Assembly: GCF_018599245.1 (NCBI RefSeq)
Contig: NZ_JAHEVJ010000003.1
Location: 1-64,000, forward strand
Length of the DNA stretch: 64,000 bases
Direction of reading: 5' to 3'
Origin: Aliiroseovarius lamellibrachiae
GTDB lineage: Bacteria > Pseudomonadota > Alphaproteobacteria > Rhodobacterales > Rhodobacteraceae
Numbering within the stretch: the first letter of the stretch is position 1; the number at the start of each line of letters is the position of its first letter. The position numbers and the translations under genes were made by a program. The notes beneath the pieces were generated by a model, which was not told where the DNA came from, searched no databases, and was given only the letters and a program-made list of their open reading frames with translations. Of the stretch, positions 52,660-61,503 are shown piece by piece.

Positions 52660-54078
52660 ATGCGAAACGTGGACGGGAATTTTGAGACGCGGTTGCGGTC
52701 TGAATTGCCGGAGGATGTGTTTCGGGATCTGGGGCCGCGCTATTTGGAAGAGCCACGCGGGCTGTTTCAGGCGACCGATGGATTGCTGTTGGCGCCAAGA
52801 AATGTGGACCAAGTGTCGAGTATTGTTGCGGCCTGTCACGCGGCTTGTGTGCCGGTGGTGCCATATGGTGGCGGGACCGGGTTGGTGGGCGGGCAGGTGA
52901 TGCCGTCTGAGGCGTGCGCGCGGCCGGTTATCTTGTCGTTGGAACGGATGAACGCTGTCCGCGCCATCTATCCGGATGAGAATGTAGTGGTGGCCGAGGC
53001 CGGGGTCATTGTAGCCGACTTGCAAGCTGCGGCTGAAGGCGTGAACCGTCTGTTCCCCCTGTCTTTGGCCTCTGACGGTTCTTGTCGCATTGGGGGATGT
53101 CTGTCGACCAACGCGGGCGGTGTGAATGTGCTTCGCTACGGCAATGCGCGCGGGTTGTGCCTGGGGTTAGAGGCGGTGTTGCCGGATGGGCGGATTTGGC
53201 ATGGGTTAAAGCGACTGCGCAAAGACAACACGGGGTATGATTTGGTCAACCTGTTGTGCGGGGCCGAGGGGACATTGGGCGTGATCACGGCCGCATCCTT
53301 GCGTTTGTTTGCGCGGCCTAAATCTGTGGGAACCGCGCTTTTGGTGGTGCAGGATCCCCAGGCGGCCTTGGATTTATTATCATTGGCGCAAGAACAGGTC
53401 GGCGAGGGGGTTTCGGCCTTTGAGTTGATCTCTGGCACCGGGTTTGCATTTCTGGCAGAGGCGGGGTTGGGCGGCCCACACCCGTTCGACGCTCGCCCAG
53501 CCTGGTCAGTCTTGATTGAGCTTGGGCTGGGCGCAGGTTTGAGCGCGCAAGACGCGTTAACGGACCTATTTGCGGCGGCCCTTGAGGCTGAATTGGTGGT
53601 GGATGGGGTGATTGCCCAAAGTGGCGCGCAGCGCGATGCCTTGTGGAAACTGCGTGAAGACATACCGCTGGCCAATCGTCACATAGGGGCAATTTCCTCT
53701 CATGACATCTCATTGCCTTTGTCGGTGATTCCGTCGTTTCTATGTCAGGCCGATGCGGCGTTGGCGTCAATGGGACTGTTTCGGGTGAACGGTTTTGGTC
53801 ATTTGGGGGATGGCAATCTGCATTACAATGTCTTTCCACCGAAGGGGCATGTGAAGCGCGAATTTGACGGGCAAGTCGCGGCGATCCGTAAAGTGATCTA
53901 TGATTTGGTACATCAATTTGGGGGATCATTTTCTGCGGAACATGGCGTGGGGCGGCTAAAGGCTGACGAGCTTGAACGCTACGGCGATCCGGTGCGTTTG
54001 GCCGCGATGCGGTCGATCAAATCTGCGCTTGACCCAAAGGGGATCATGAATCCGGGGGTGATATTTCGCGCGCGGTGA
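52660..54078 (+). CDS. FAD-linked oxidase, D-2-hydroxyglutarate dehydrogenase/GlcD type
   Basis: 472 residues from ATG 52660 (GAGGGCG upstream); an upstream start would lie in the repeat. PCMH-type FAD domain with VVPYGGGTGLVGGQ, GCLSTNAGGVNVLRYGNARG and LLCGAEGTLGVITAASLRLF; C-terminal cap with GHLGDGNLHYNV (metal and substrate) and GGSFSAEHGVGRLKADEL. This arrangement is that of D-2-hydroxyglutarate dehydrogenases and D-lactate/glycolate oxidase subunit D; substrate is uncertain between these. Confidence 0.9.
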   Translation: MRNVDGNFETRLRSELPEDVFRDLGPRYLEEPRGLFQATDGLLLAPRNVDQVSSIVAACHAACVPVVPYGGGTGLVGGQVMPSEACARPVILSLERMNAVRAIYPDENVVVAEAGVIVADLQAAAEGVNRLFPLSLASDGSCRIGGCLSTNAGGVNVLRYGNARGLCLGLEAVLPDGRIWHGLKRLRKDNTGYDLVNLLCGAEGTLGVITAASLRLFARPKSVGTALLVVQDPQAALDLLSLAQEQVGEGVSAFELISGTGFAFLAEAGLGGPHPFDARPAWSVLIELGLGAGLSAQDALTDLFAAALEAELVVDGVIAQSGAQRDALWKLREDIPLANRHIGAISSHDISLPLSVIPSFLCQADAALASMGLFRVNGFGHLGDGNLHYNVFPPKGHVKREFDGQVAAIRKVIYDLVHQFGGSFSAEHGVGRLKADELERYGDPVRLAAMRSIKSALDPKGIMNPGVIFRAR

Positions 54079-54225
54079 TCTTCGCCTGAGCCACAGTGCG
54101 CCGTAGCTGCGCAAGCGTTAGGTTCACGATCACCTTATGTGCGGGGGCCACGGGCCACATATAAGCTTTTCCAAACCCGTTATGTGTCCGTACGGATGAG
54201 GTGATTGTCACGCGTTGGGGGGGGC

Positions 54226-54262
54226 AAAAAATGACGCCCCGCCGTGGGTGCAGCGGGGCGTC
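54226..54262 (-). terminator. rho-independent terminator downstream of apt
   Basis: GACGCCCCGC (54233-54242) and GCGGGGCGTC (54253-54262) form a perfect 10-base stem; on the minus strand the stem is followed by ATTTTTTG. It stands 113 bases after the apt stop. The remaining gap to 54374 holds nothing I can support. Confidence 0.85.
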
Positions 54263-54374
54263 GCACTATGAGTTACATGTGCACAAGCAGCGTCTGTTGC
54301 TCCCAACAGACAGGATCTGTTTAGCGACCATTGGTTAACAAGCGGTTCACGTACATGGATTTTCGAAAGGGAAC

Positions 54375-54905
54375 TTACAGCCCGTCAAACTCGCACAGAA
54401 CATGCACATCCATGCCCAGTTCCTCGAGCGCCTTTCGCCCACCAAGTTCCGGCAAATCTACAATAAACGCACAGCCAATAATCTCGGCACCCACCCGTTC
54501 CAAGAGCTTGATCCCAGCCCCCGCAGTGCCGCCCGTGGCCAGTAAATCATCCACCAGCAAGACGCGCTCGCCGGGGTGAATGGCATCTGCGTGCATCTCG
54601 ACAACGGCCTCGCCATATTCCAAAGTATAGGCCTCTGACAAGGTTGCACCGGGCAGCTTGCCTTTCTTGCGAATGGGGACAAACCCGGTGCCCAATTGGT
54701 GGGCAATCGCGCCACCAATGATGAACCCGCGTGCTTCAAGTCCGACAACCTTATCAATGGGTTGTCCCGCATAGGGGTGCAGCATTTGGTCAATCGCCAT
54801 GCGCATTCCGCGTGGGTCCGCAAACAGCGTGGTGACATCGCGAAACAGGATCCCTTCGTGCGGGAAATCGACGATGGTTCGGATATAATCTTTGACGGTT
54901 TTCAT
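54375..54905 (-). CDS. apt: adenine phosphoribosyltransferase
   Basis: 176 residues. Start [20 protein letters not shown] and PRPP loop [20 protein letters not shown] are diagnostic; [16 protein letters not shown] is the purine-binding part. It salvages adenine to AMP. It lies downstream of mtnP and a DUF418 gene in one leftward run with a four-base overlap; mtnP releases adenine, so the pairing is metabolically sensible. Confidence 0.96.
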   Translation of the reverse strand: MKTVKDYIRTIVDFPHEGILFRDVTTLFADPRGMRMAIDQMLHPYAGQPIDKVVGLEARGFIIGGAIAHQLGTGFVPIRKKGKLPGATLSEAYTLEYGEAVVEMHADAIHPGERVLLVDDLLATGGTAGAGIKLLERVGAEIIGCAFIVDLPELGGRKALEELGMDVHVLCEFDGL

Positions 54906-55951
54906 GTCTTTCCTTCGGTGACGATGCGCATCAATGCCTCAAGCGGCCCTCGGCGGAACTTACGCAACCAGAACAAGGCAAACAATGCGGCACAGACAAC
55001 AAACCCCACAGAATACGCAAATATTTCGAAACTGCTCAATTGTCCGCTTAGAAGGTCCATGCTTTCCAACAGGCCCATGCCGATCAGAATATGTGCGGCA
55101 TAAAGGGTCAGGGTCATGCGCCCTGGTGCGACCAAAACCTGATCAAGGCGCAGCAGGTTCAAGAGCGGGGTGATCAGCAGGATGCCCCCCAAAACGGCAG
55201 TGGCCGTGGCGGCAGAGGAAATCATATAAAGCACCCCCGGCGGAATGGGCGCGGTGCCTAAAAGCTCGCCCAGTTCAGGCAGCTCAACCAAAAATGTGCT
55301 GGACCATTGGGTGACAAAGGCGACGGTGCCCCCTGCGATCAACATCGTGATTTGCACGGGCACACGACCAAGGCTTTGCCGTCCAAGCCAGATGCCAAAC
55401 ACCAAAAAAGCGGCCCAGGGAAAGACCGGGTGCCAGCCGTTGTAAAACGTGTGGCGCAGAAAGCCGGGGACGGTCCAGAAATCTGCATAGACCAAAGTGT
55501 CCCAATTCCAGCCCTGATCATAAACCAGCACCGCTTGGGCAAGCGCGCCGATCACGACGAACCCAGCGACCCCAAGCAAAAGGGTGCGGTTGGTGGCCCC
55601 GATAAACAGCGCGCCAACAAGAAAGTAAAAGGCGTAGAAATGCAGGATATCCGCGTCGAATATCAGCATATCCGCCATGCCAACCGCAAATAAAAACAAC
55701 GCGCGGCGCAGGGTCAGATGCCACGCCGGATTGCCCAACGCAAAGCCAACACCAGCGAGAATGACAAAAAGGGCCGCGGCGCGCCCCTCGGTCAGCCCAG
55801 TGATCAGCGCGGGCCAATCCGTGTTGCCCGCCCCAATGTCGGCACCACCCCACCCGCCACCGGTTGACACCTCGGCCGCGATGCGGAAATTGACCAGCAC
55901 CATGCCGACAAAGGCAACAAATCGCGCAATATCAACGCCTTGAAGTCGCAT
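54902..55951 (-). CDS. DUF418-type membrane protein
   Basis: 349 residues with about nine membrane segments. N-terminal [22 protein letters not shown] and C-terminal [16 protein letters not shown] with [16 protein letters not shown] are the DUF418 signatures, related to acyltransferase-3/YeiB proteins. Function unknown. Between mtnP and apt, stop/start overlaps on the apt side (ATGA) and a one-base overlap with the mtnP stop codon, so it is expressed with these salvage genes. Confidence 0.85.
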   Translation of the reverse strand: MRLQGVDIARFVAFVGMVLVNFRIAAEVSTGGGWGGADIGAGNTDWPALITGLTEGRAAALFVILAGVGFALGNPAWHLTLRRALFLFAVGMADMLIFDADILHFYAFYFLVGALFIGATNRTLLLGVAGFVVIGALAQAVLVYDQGWNWDTLVYADFWTVPGFLRHTFYNGWHPVFPWAAFLVFGIWLGRQSLGRVPVQITMLIAGGTVAFVTQWSSTFLVELPELGELLGTAPIPPGVLYMISSAATATAVLGGILLITPLLNLLRLDQVLVAPGRMTLTLYAAHILIGMGLLESMDLLSGQLSSFEIFAYSVGFVVCAALFALFWLRKFRRGPLEALMRIVTEGKT

Positions 55952-56826
55952 TACAGAACGCGCCCTGCCACGGCGTCTAGCTTGGCCAACAGCGCGGCGT
56001 CGCGTTTGTCGGGGGCGGTCATAATGGCAAAGTCCAGCGCGCGGTCACAGCCATGCGGGCAGGGCGCGCGGCTGGCGCCCAACGCATCTGGCAGACGCGC
56101 CAGCAAATCGCGCGCCTTGCCAGCGTTGCCAGTCAGCGTCGTAATCACCTGTGCCACATCGACGTTGTCATGGTCGGGATGCCAGCAATCAAAATCGGTG
56201 ACCATGGCGACCGAGGCATAACAAAGCTCTGCTTCGCGGGCGAGCTTGGCTTCGGGCATATTGGTCATTCCAATCACGTCCGCGCCCCAGCTGTCGCGGT
56301 ACATCCGGCTTTCGGCCAATGTGGAAAACTGCGGGCCTTCCATCGCAAGATAGGTTCCGCCCTTGTGCACGGTGATCCCGGCGTCTTTGGCCGCCTCGTA
56401 ACAGGCGTCGCCCAAACGTGGACAGGTGGGATGCGCCAGCGCCACATGGGCGACACACCCGCTGCCGAAAAAGGATTTCTCGCGCGCAACGGTCCGGTCA
56501 ATGAACTGATCTACAACGACAAAATCTCCGGGCGGCATGTCTTCGCGAAACGAGCCGCAGGCGGAAACGGAAATCACATCGGTGACGCCAAGTCGTTTCA
56601 TCGCATCAATATTGGCGCGGTACGGAACCGACGAGGGGGAATGCACATGACCGCGTCCATGACGTGGCAAAAACGCCATTTTCACACCATTTAATACCCC
56701 GGTCAGGATCTCGTCTGATGGGCTGCCCCAAGGGGTGTCCACCGCTTGCCAATGCGCATCTTGCAAGCCGTCGATGTCATAGACGCCTGATCCGCCGATT
56801 ACGCCGAGAATTGTGCGGGTACCCAT
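55951..56826 (-). CDS. mtnP: S-methyl-5'-thioadenosine phosphorylase
   Basis: 291 residues from ATG 56826 with AGGAGAG upstream; longer frames are rejected. ILGVIGGSGVYDIDGL, FLPRHGRGHVHSPSSVPYRA, VSACGSFREDMPPGDFVVVD, YLAMEGPQFSTLAESRMYR and IGMTNMPEAKLAREAE are those of MTA phosphorylase. It splits methylthioadenosine to adenine and methylthioribose-1-phosphate; adenine then goes to Apt, encoded downstream. Confidence 0.95.
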   Translation of the reverse strand: MGTRTILGVIGGSGVYDIDGLQDAHWQAVDTPWGSPSDEILTGVLNGVKMAFLPRHGRGHVHSPSSVPYRANIDAMKRLGVTDVISVSACGSFREDMPPGDFVVVDQFIDRTVAREKSFFGSGCVAHVALAHPTCPRLGDACYEAAKDAGITVHKGGTYLAMEGPQFSTLAESRMYRDSWGADVIGMTNMPEAKLAREAELCYASVAMVTDFDCWHPDHDNVDVAQVITTLTGNAGKARDLLARLPDALGASRAPCPHGCDRALDFAIMTAPDKRDAALLAKLDAVAGRVL

Positions 56827-57086
56827 GCTACTCTCCTGTCCGGTTTTGTTCGGACTTTGGGGGTAGGGACGGTGGCTGGCAAGTGGAATTACGAGGCGAT
56901 CATCGCCGGTTGCGGGCCGGGTTGGGTGCAAATGTGGCGTAAGACCAAGGTTTGCCTGCCCCGGGGGCACTGCAATCACGTTGCGCGTGGGGTTTATTCG
57001 CGGTGCCTCCTTCAAAAGTGTTTCATTTTCATGTGAGACTCGTTAGGAACCGGGCTTGCGAACAACCCCTCCTGCAAGGTGAATTT

Positions 57087-58718
57087 ATGCCCCGAGCCCT
57101 TTTGGCACGCTATGCCGCCCGTATTGAACGCCCTGACTATCGGCTGTCGCCGAATGAAGCGCTGACGCCTGCGCGGCTGAAAATCGAAATCTTGTCAGGC
57201 CTGACCGTGGCCTTGGCGCTGGTGCCAGAGGCGGTGGCCTTTGCCTTTGTGGCCGGTGTGCATCCGCTTGTGGGGCTTTATGCGGCCTTTATGGTGGGCT
57301 TGATCACCGCGCTGATTGGTGGTCGTCCGGGGATGATTTCCGGGGCCACGGGGGCGTTGGCCGTGGTGATGGTCGCTTTGGTGGCGCAGCACGGGGTTGA
57401 ATATCTATTTGCCACGGTGGTTCTGATGGGGCTGTTGCAGGTGTTTGCGGGCGTCATGCATTGGGGCAAGTTCATACGCCTTGTGCCGCACCCGGTGATG
57501 CTCGGGTTTGTCAACGGACTCGCGATTGTGATTTTTCTGGCTCAGCTCACCCAGTTTAAAGACCCGGACAACACCGAAATGTGGCTGTCAGGCATGAAGC
57601 TTTACATGATGTTGGGTCTTGTGGGGCTGACCATGTTGATCATCTGGGGCTTGCCGAAGGTGACTAATCTGATCCCCGCCCCCCTGGCTGGGATCGGTTT
57701 TGTTGCGGCGATTGTGATTGCCTTTGGCATTGATGTGCCAACTGTCGGTGATTTGGCGTCAATCAAAGGCGGGCTGCCAAGCTTTCACTGGATGTTTGGT
57801 GAAGGCGAGGGGCTTTACGGCACCGCCCTTGCGCCGCTGAACTTTGAAACCCTGCGAATCATCTTTCCTTATGCCGTGATCCTTGCCGCGATTGGCTTGA
57901 TCGAAAGCTTGTTGACGCTGAACCTGGTCGGCGAAATGACTGGCCAACGGGGCGGCGCCTCGCAAGAATGCATCGCACAAGGGACCGCCAATGTGGTCAC
58001 CGGGTTCTTTGCGGGCATGGGTGGTTGCGCGATGATCGGTCAATCGATGATCAACGTGAAATCTGGTGGGCGCACACGAATTGCAGGCATCGCCGCTGCG
58101 GCGTTTTTGCTGCTCTTTATTGTTGCGGCCTCAAGTTGGATTGAACGGATCCCATTGGCGGCCCTCGTGGGCGTGATGTTCATGGTGGTGATTGGCACAT
58201 TTGCGTGGAATTCGATCCGCATCCTTACTCGTGTGCCACGCCTGGATGCTTTTGTGATCCTGCTGGTGACCGCCGTTACCGTCTATGAAGATCTCGCGGT
58301 GGCTGTGGTTGTCGGGGTGATCGTGTCGGCGCTCGCTTTTGCTTGGCAAAACGCATCGCATATTCATGCGCGCACCCGCGTTGAAGGGGATCGTAAGGTC
58401 TATGAAATCGACGGCCCGCTGTTCTTCGGTTCGGTTGAGGGGTTCATTGAGCTGTTTGACGTCGCCAATGACCCGGATGCGATTGTGATTGAATTTGCCG
58501 ACAGCCGCGTGGTGGATCAATCAGCCCTTCAAGCGATCGAAGCAATTGCGATCAAATATGAAGCCGCAGGCAAAAAGATCCAGCTTCGCCACTTGTCGCG
58601 GGATTGCCATCAGTTGCTGACCAAAGCGGGCCACCTGATGGTCGACAGTGACGATGATCCGGACTACGAAGTGGCCGCCGATTATTCGGTCAAAACCGGG
58701 ATCTTGGGATCGCATTGA
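57087..58718 (+). CDS. SulP-family anion transporter with STAS domain
   Basis: 543 residues from ATG 57087 with AAGGTGAA upstream. Residues 20-420 hold about eleven membrane segments, with SGATGALAVVMVALVAQHG, GFVNGLAIVIFLAQLTQF and GMGGCAMIGQSMINVKSGGRTR (SulP core). A C-terminal STAS domain (DGPLFFGSVEGFIELFDVAN ... DQSALQAIEAIAIKYEAAG) completes it. Substrate may be sulfate, bicarbonate or another anion; not deducible. Monocistronic with terminator. Confidence 0.93.
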   Translation: MPRALLARYAARIERPDYRLSPNEALTPARLKIEILSGLTVALALVPEAVAFAFVAGVHPLVGLYAAFMVGLITALIGGRPGMISGATGALAVVMVALVAQHGVEYLFATVVLMGLLQVFAGVMHWGKFIRLVPHPVMLGFVNGLAIVIFLAQLTQFKDPDNTEMWLSGMKLYMMLGLVGLTMLIIWGLPKVTNLIPAPLAGIGFVAAIVIAFGIDVPTVGDLASIKGGLPSFHWMFGEGEGLYGTALAPLNFETLRIIFPYAVILAAIGLIESLLTLNLVGEMTGQRGGASQECIAQGTANVVTGFFAGMGGCAMIGQSMINVKSGGRTRIAGIAAAAFLLLFIVAASSWIERIPLAALVGVMFMVVIGTFAWNSIRILTRVPRLDAFVILLVTAVTVYEDLAVAVVVGVIVSALAFAWQNASHIHARTRVEGDRKVYEIDGPLFFGSVEGFIELFDVANDPDAIVIEFADSRVVDQSALQAIEAIAIKYEAAGKKIQLRHLSRDCHQLLTKAGHLMVDSDDDPDYEVAADYSVKTGILGSH

Positions 58719-58737
58719 TCTGAACAAAAGACGTGAA

Positions 58738-58763
58738 AGGGGCGCCATTTGGCGCCCTTTTTT
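58738..58763 (+). terminator. rho-independent terminator of the SulP gene
   Basis: GGGCGCC and GGCGCCC pair around ATTT, followed by six T; 20 bases after the stop. Confidence 0.93.
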
Positions 58764-58776
58764 GTGCCACCCCTCG

Positions 58777-59469
58777 TCAGACCGCAACATTGAAAACCCG
58801 ATCCTGAAACCACAGAAGCGACGGATAGGCACTGATCCAGATCCAGAAAAAACGGTTGAGCCCAAAGAAGATCGCGTTTGAGAGATGAAATAGGGCGGCG
58901 ATGCACAGCGCAAGGATTAGCCAGGATTGCGCAAGCAATGCGATCGGGAACAGCACTTCAAACAACATCACAGCCCAGGACATCGCCCATAACAGTCGGG
59001 GCCAATTGGCCAAATCACGTAACCCTTCGCTGACCGGATAGGCGGAAAACCGAAACACATCTTGCAATGCTCGCCCGCGCCGCCATTCTGGGTTGATGAT
59101 TTTTATTTCGCCAGAAATGAAATAGCACAGCACCAATTGCACCGCGAGATAGCCCAGCATTCGTTCTTTCCACACCGGATCAGGGATGCAATGTGCCAGC
59201 GTGAGACAGGTTAGGATCAACAGACCCATCTTGTCACTGCCGCCATTATACGGTCCTTGAAATCGGTGCAAAATGATCAAGGCAAGCACGCAAAGTGCGA
59301 CCAGAACCCACGGCACCATGACGCCCATCAAAAGCAGCACGGACAGTATGATCCGAATGCCAAACAGCAAGCGGTCGCGGGGGGGGCCCGTCAGATGCTC
59401 TGAACTTGCTTGCAAAAACGCGAGTGCCATCAGGATCTCGGTCAGGCGAAGGGCGGTCTCAAAACTCAT
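58777..59469 (-). CDS. HTTM-type membrane protein
   Basis: 230 residues with six or seven membrane segments (RLLFGIRIILSVLLLMGVMV, MLGYLAVQLVLCYFISGEIK, LLWAMSWAVMLFEVLFPIAL, WLILALCIAALFHLSNAIFF). IKIINPEWRRGRALQDVFRF and HLSNAIFFGLNRFFWIWISAYPSLLWF are like the HTTM fold, related to vitamin-K-dependent gamma-carboxylase membrane domains. Activity in bacteria unknown. It overlaps its upstream partner by 11 bases. Confidence 0.75.
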   Translation of the reverse strand: MSFETALRLTEILMALAFLQASSEHLTGPPRDRLLFGIRIILSVLLLMGVMVPWVLVALCVLALIILHRFQGPYNGGSDKMGLLILTCLTLAHCIPDPVWKERMLGYLAVQLVLCYFISGEIKIINPEWRRGRALQDVFRFSAYPVSEGLRDLANWPRLLWAMSWAVMLFEVLFPIALLAQSWLILALCIAALFHLSNAIFFGLNRFFWIWISAYPSLLWFQDRVFNVAV

Positions 59470-59908
59470 GGGGGTGCAATCTGATCAAGTCGGATTGATA
59501 GGTGATGTGACGCGTCACCTGATCGCCGTCGCGGTCCATAAAAATCAGCCGAAATTGCCAGAACGTTCCCGTGGGGGGCGAGGGGATTTGCTCGGCAATT
59601 TCACATCTGATGCGCGCAGTCAGCTCGCGCAGGCTGTGGTCACTTTCGGTCCCCATCAACCGCTCTGACAGGCTGACCAAAAACAGGCTTTCATTCCAAG
59701 CTGCATTCCAAAACATGCGCTGCGCCAGCTGGATGGCACCTAGGTGTGCGGGCCGCGGACGATATGGTCGCCAGTTTTCCACCGTTTGCGAGGAGGATGT
59801 GATCCCCCATTCCACCCGCGGTGAAGGCTGTACTGCCTTGAAAAATCGCCAAGATGGAATGAGCGCAGGCAAAAGCAAACCGAGGCTGTGGAGGATCGCA
59901 TGAAACAT
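59459..59908 (-). CDS. unrecognised partner of the HTTM protein
   Basis: 149 residues. The start MFHAILHSLGLLLPALIPSW is hydrophobic and could anchor the protein; RVEWGITSS and FWQFRLIFMDRDGDQVTRHI are beta-rich. Proteins of this size with a VEW.......W motif are found next to HTTM genes. The frames overlap by 11 bases, so the two are made together. Family name not known to me. Confidence 0.65.
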   Translation of the reverse strand: MFHAILHSLGLLLPALIPSWRFFKAVQPSPRVEWGITSSSQTVENWRPYRPRPAHLGAIQLAQRMFWNAAWNESLFLVSLSERLMGTESDHSLRELTARIRCEIAEQIPSPPTGTFWQFRLIFMDRDGDQVTRHITYQSDLIRLHPHEF

Positions 59909-59979
59909 GGCCCAAAATACCGTGCCGCTCGTTACATTTTTATTAAACGCAGCACAGGACCAGTTGGAATGCCCCCCAA

Positions 59980-60585
59980 TTATTCGCCCGGCCGGGTCAG
60001 GCTAAAGACATCTTTCACCACGGTATAATCACGATAGCCAAGGCGCGCGAGCGGGCGAAAACGGGTGACATCAAAATGTCCGTCCACCAAACAATCGTCA
60101 CGGAGATGCACACCCACCACCTCGCCAAAACAGACGAGGTTCTCCTCCCCCGGCAGGCGCGTGATCTGGGTTAGTTTGCACTCTAAAGCGGCGGGGGCCG
60201 TGGGCAGACGAGCGCAATCAATCAACTCACACGCAACCCGATCAAGGCCTGCGTGGGTAAATTCATCCACGTCGCGCGCATAGGCGCCTGACGTGTCATT
60301 CATCGCGTCCTTCATGTCTTCAGCAACAATGTGGATGCAAAATACTCCGGTTTTTTCAATATTGTCCAAACTGTCCTTGCCCAGATCCCGGTCGGATTTG
60401 CCCGAGGTGCTTGCAAACATCACCTGCGGAGGGTCGTAGGCGACGCCATTGAAAAAAGAATACGGCGCAAGATTGTCTTTGCCATCCGGCCCGCGGGTCG
60501 AGATCCACGCAATTGGCCGCGGGGTGATCACCGCGTTAAATGGATTATGGGACAGGCCATGGCCATTTTTTGGTTGATAAAACAC
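59980..60585 (-). CDS. flavin reductase-like FMN-binding protein
   Basis: 201 residues. ITPRPIAWISTRGPDGKDNL, LAPYSFFNGVAYDPPQVMFAS and KDSLDNIEKTGVFCIHIV are the split-barrel FMN-binding motifs of the flavin reductase domain family (DIM6/NTAB type). It probably uses FMN with NAD(P)H to supply reduced flavin or reduce small substrates. Divergent from and slightly offset to the acetyltransferase gene at 60666. Confidence 0.9.
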   Translation of the reverse strand: MFYQPKNGHGLSHNPFNAVITPRPIAWISTRGPDGKDNLAPYSFFNGVAYDPPQVMFASTSGKSDRDLGKDSLDNIEKTGVFCIHIVAEDMKDAMNDTSGAYARDVDEFTHAGLDRVACELIDCARLPTAPAALECKLTQITRLPGEENLVCFGEVVGVHLRDDCLVDGHFDVTRFRPLARLGYRDYTVVKDVFSLTRPGE

Positions 60586-60665
60586 GCGCTTCTCTCTTTT
60601 CTCAGTCCGCTCCTTTTGCTAGCAGCATTAGGGGAGTGAGGGAAAGAGGCTGTAGGGACACACCG

Positions 60666-61193
60666 TTGTATACGCTTTCGGTAGAGACAGACGAGGATGG
60701 GTGGGAGGTTGAAGGCCTTTATGACACCTGCTTTGCGCCGGGGCGCGAAGCGCTTTCGTCGTATCGGCTGCGCAACACGGTGCCGCCGGTAAAAAGCTTG
60801 TCGCTGGTCGCCCGCGATAGGGACGGAATCTTGTCAGGCGCCATTCGCTATTGGCCGGTCACGATTGCGTCGAACACGGGTAAGCCTACCAAAACCTCCG
60901 CCGATCCGATTGCGTTGTTGCTTGGCCCTGTTGCGGTTCACCCGACTCGGCAAGGCGAGGGGTTGGGCGGGCTTTTGATCCAAGGCAGCTTGGATAAGGC
61001 AAAATCAGATGGGTGGGCTCGTGTCATGTTGGTGGGGGATGCCCCCTATTACCGCCGGTTTGGGTTTATGATCTTGCATGGGGTGATCATGCCGCCGCCA
61101 ACCAATCCCGACCGCGTTTTGGGGCTGGAGCTGCGACCAGGAGCCTGGGCCGGAGTGACGGGCCGTGTGGAGCGATTCGCGGGGAGTTTGTGA
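60666..61193 (+). CDS. GNAT acetyltransferase (YhbS-like)
   Basis: 175 residues from a TTG at 60666 with TAGGG eight bases before it; the ATG far upstream would overlap the divergent flavin reductase gene. LLLGPVAVHPTRQGEGLGGL is the acetyl-CoA loop and WARVMLVGDAPYYRRFGF the strand that marks the YhbS-like group of N-acetyltransferases. Substrate unknown. Last gene before ptsP, convergent with it. Confidence 0.88.
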   Translation: MYTLSVETDEDGWEVEGLYDTCFAPGREALSSYRLRNTVPPVKSLSLVARDRDGILSGAIRYWPVTIASNTGKPTKTSADPIALLLGPVAVHPTRQGEGLGGLLIQGSLDKAKSDGWARVMLVGDAPYYRRFGFMILHGVIMPPPTNPDRVLGLELRPGAWAGVTGRVERFAGSL

Positions 61194-61451
61194 CGCCCCT
61201 GTCAAACGCCGCAGCGGAACAGACACTCGACGTAGCAGCCATGACAGCCCGGGAATGGGGAGTAGACGGTTAGGTTTGGGCCGTGCCAGATCACGTCGAT
61301 TGCATCCTGTTTTTTGTGCGCTTAGCGGGATGTGATGCGGCGCACGCCCATAAGGGTTTTCCTGTCGTAACCGGCTGCGATTTCGGGTGAATTGTCGCAA
61401 TAGCCCCATCAAAACAACCGAGCTAAGCAGGGTAAGCATCGTCGCCAACAT
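61005..61451 (-). CDS. possible small membrane-anchored protein
   Basis: Open frame of 148 codons whose ATG at 61451 has an excellent AAGGAGAGG site. Residues 1-20 (MLATMLTLLSSVVLMGLLRQ) form one membrane helix, followed by a basic region. The frame continues past the end of the convergent acetyltransferase gene, where composition looks non-coding, so the true protein may be shorter or the gene decayed. No family recognised; support rests on the ribosome binding site and hydrophobic start. Confidence 0.35.
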   Translation of the reverse strand: MLATMLTLLSSVVLMGLLRQFTRNRSRLRQENPYGRAPHHIPLSAQKTGCNRRDLARPKPNRLLPIPGLSWLLRRVSVPLRRLTGASQTPRESLHTARHSGPGSWSQLQPQNAVGIGWRRHDHPMQDHKPKPAVIGGIPHQHDTSPPI

Positions 61452-61503
61452 GAACCTCTCCTTTTCAGAGTTTCATGTTGGTCGGAAAATGCTGAACAAA
61501 CCG
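61194..61503. other. gap between the acetyltransferase and ptsP stops
   Basis: 310 bases. Apart from the weakly supported minus-strand frame starting at 61451 nothing else is seen: no tRNA, no terminator with a clear T-run. Confidence 0.45.
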
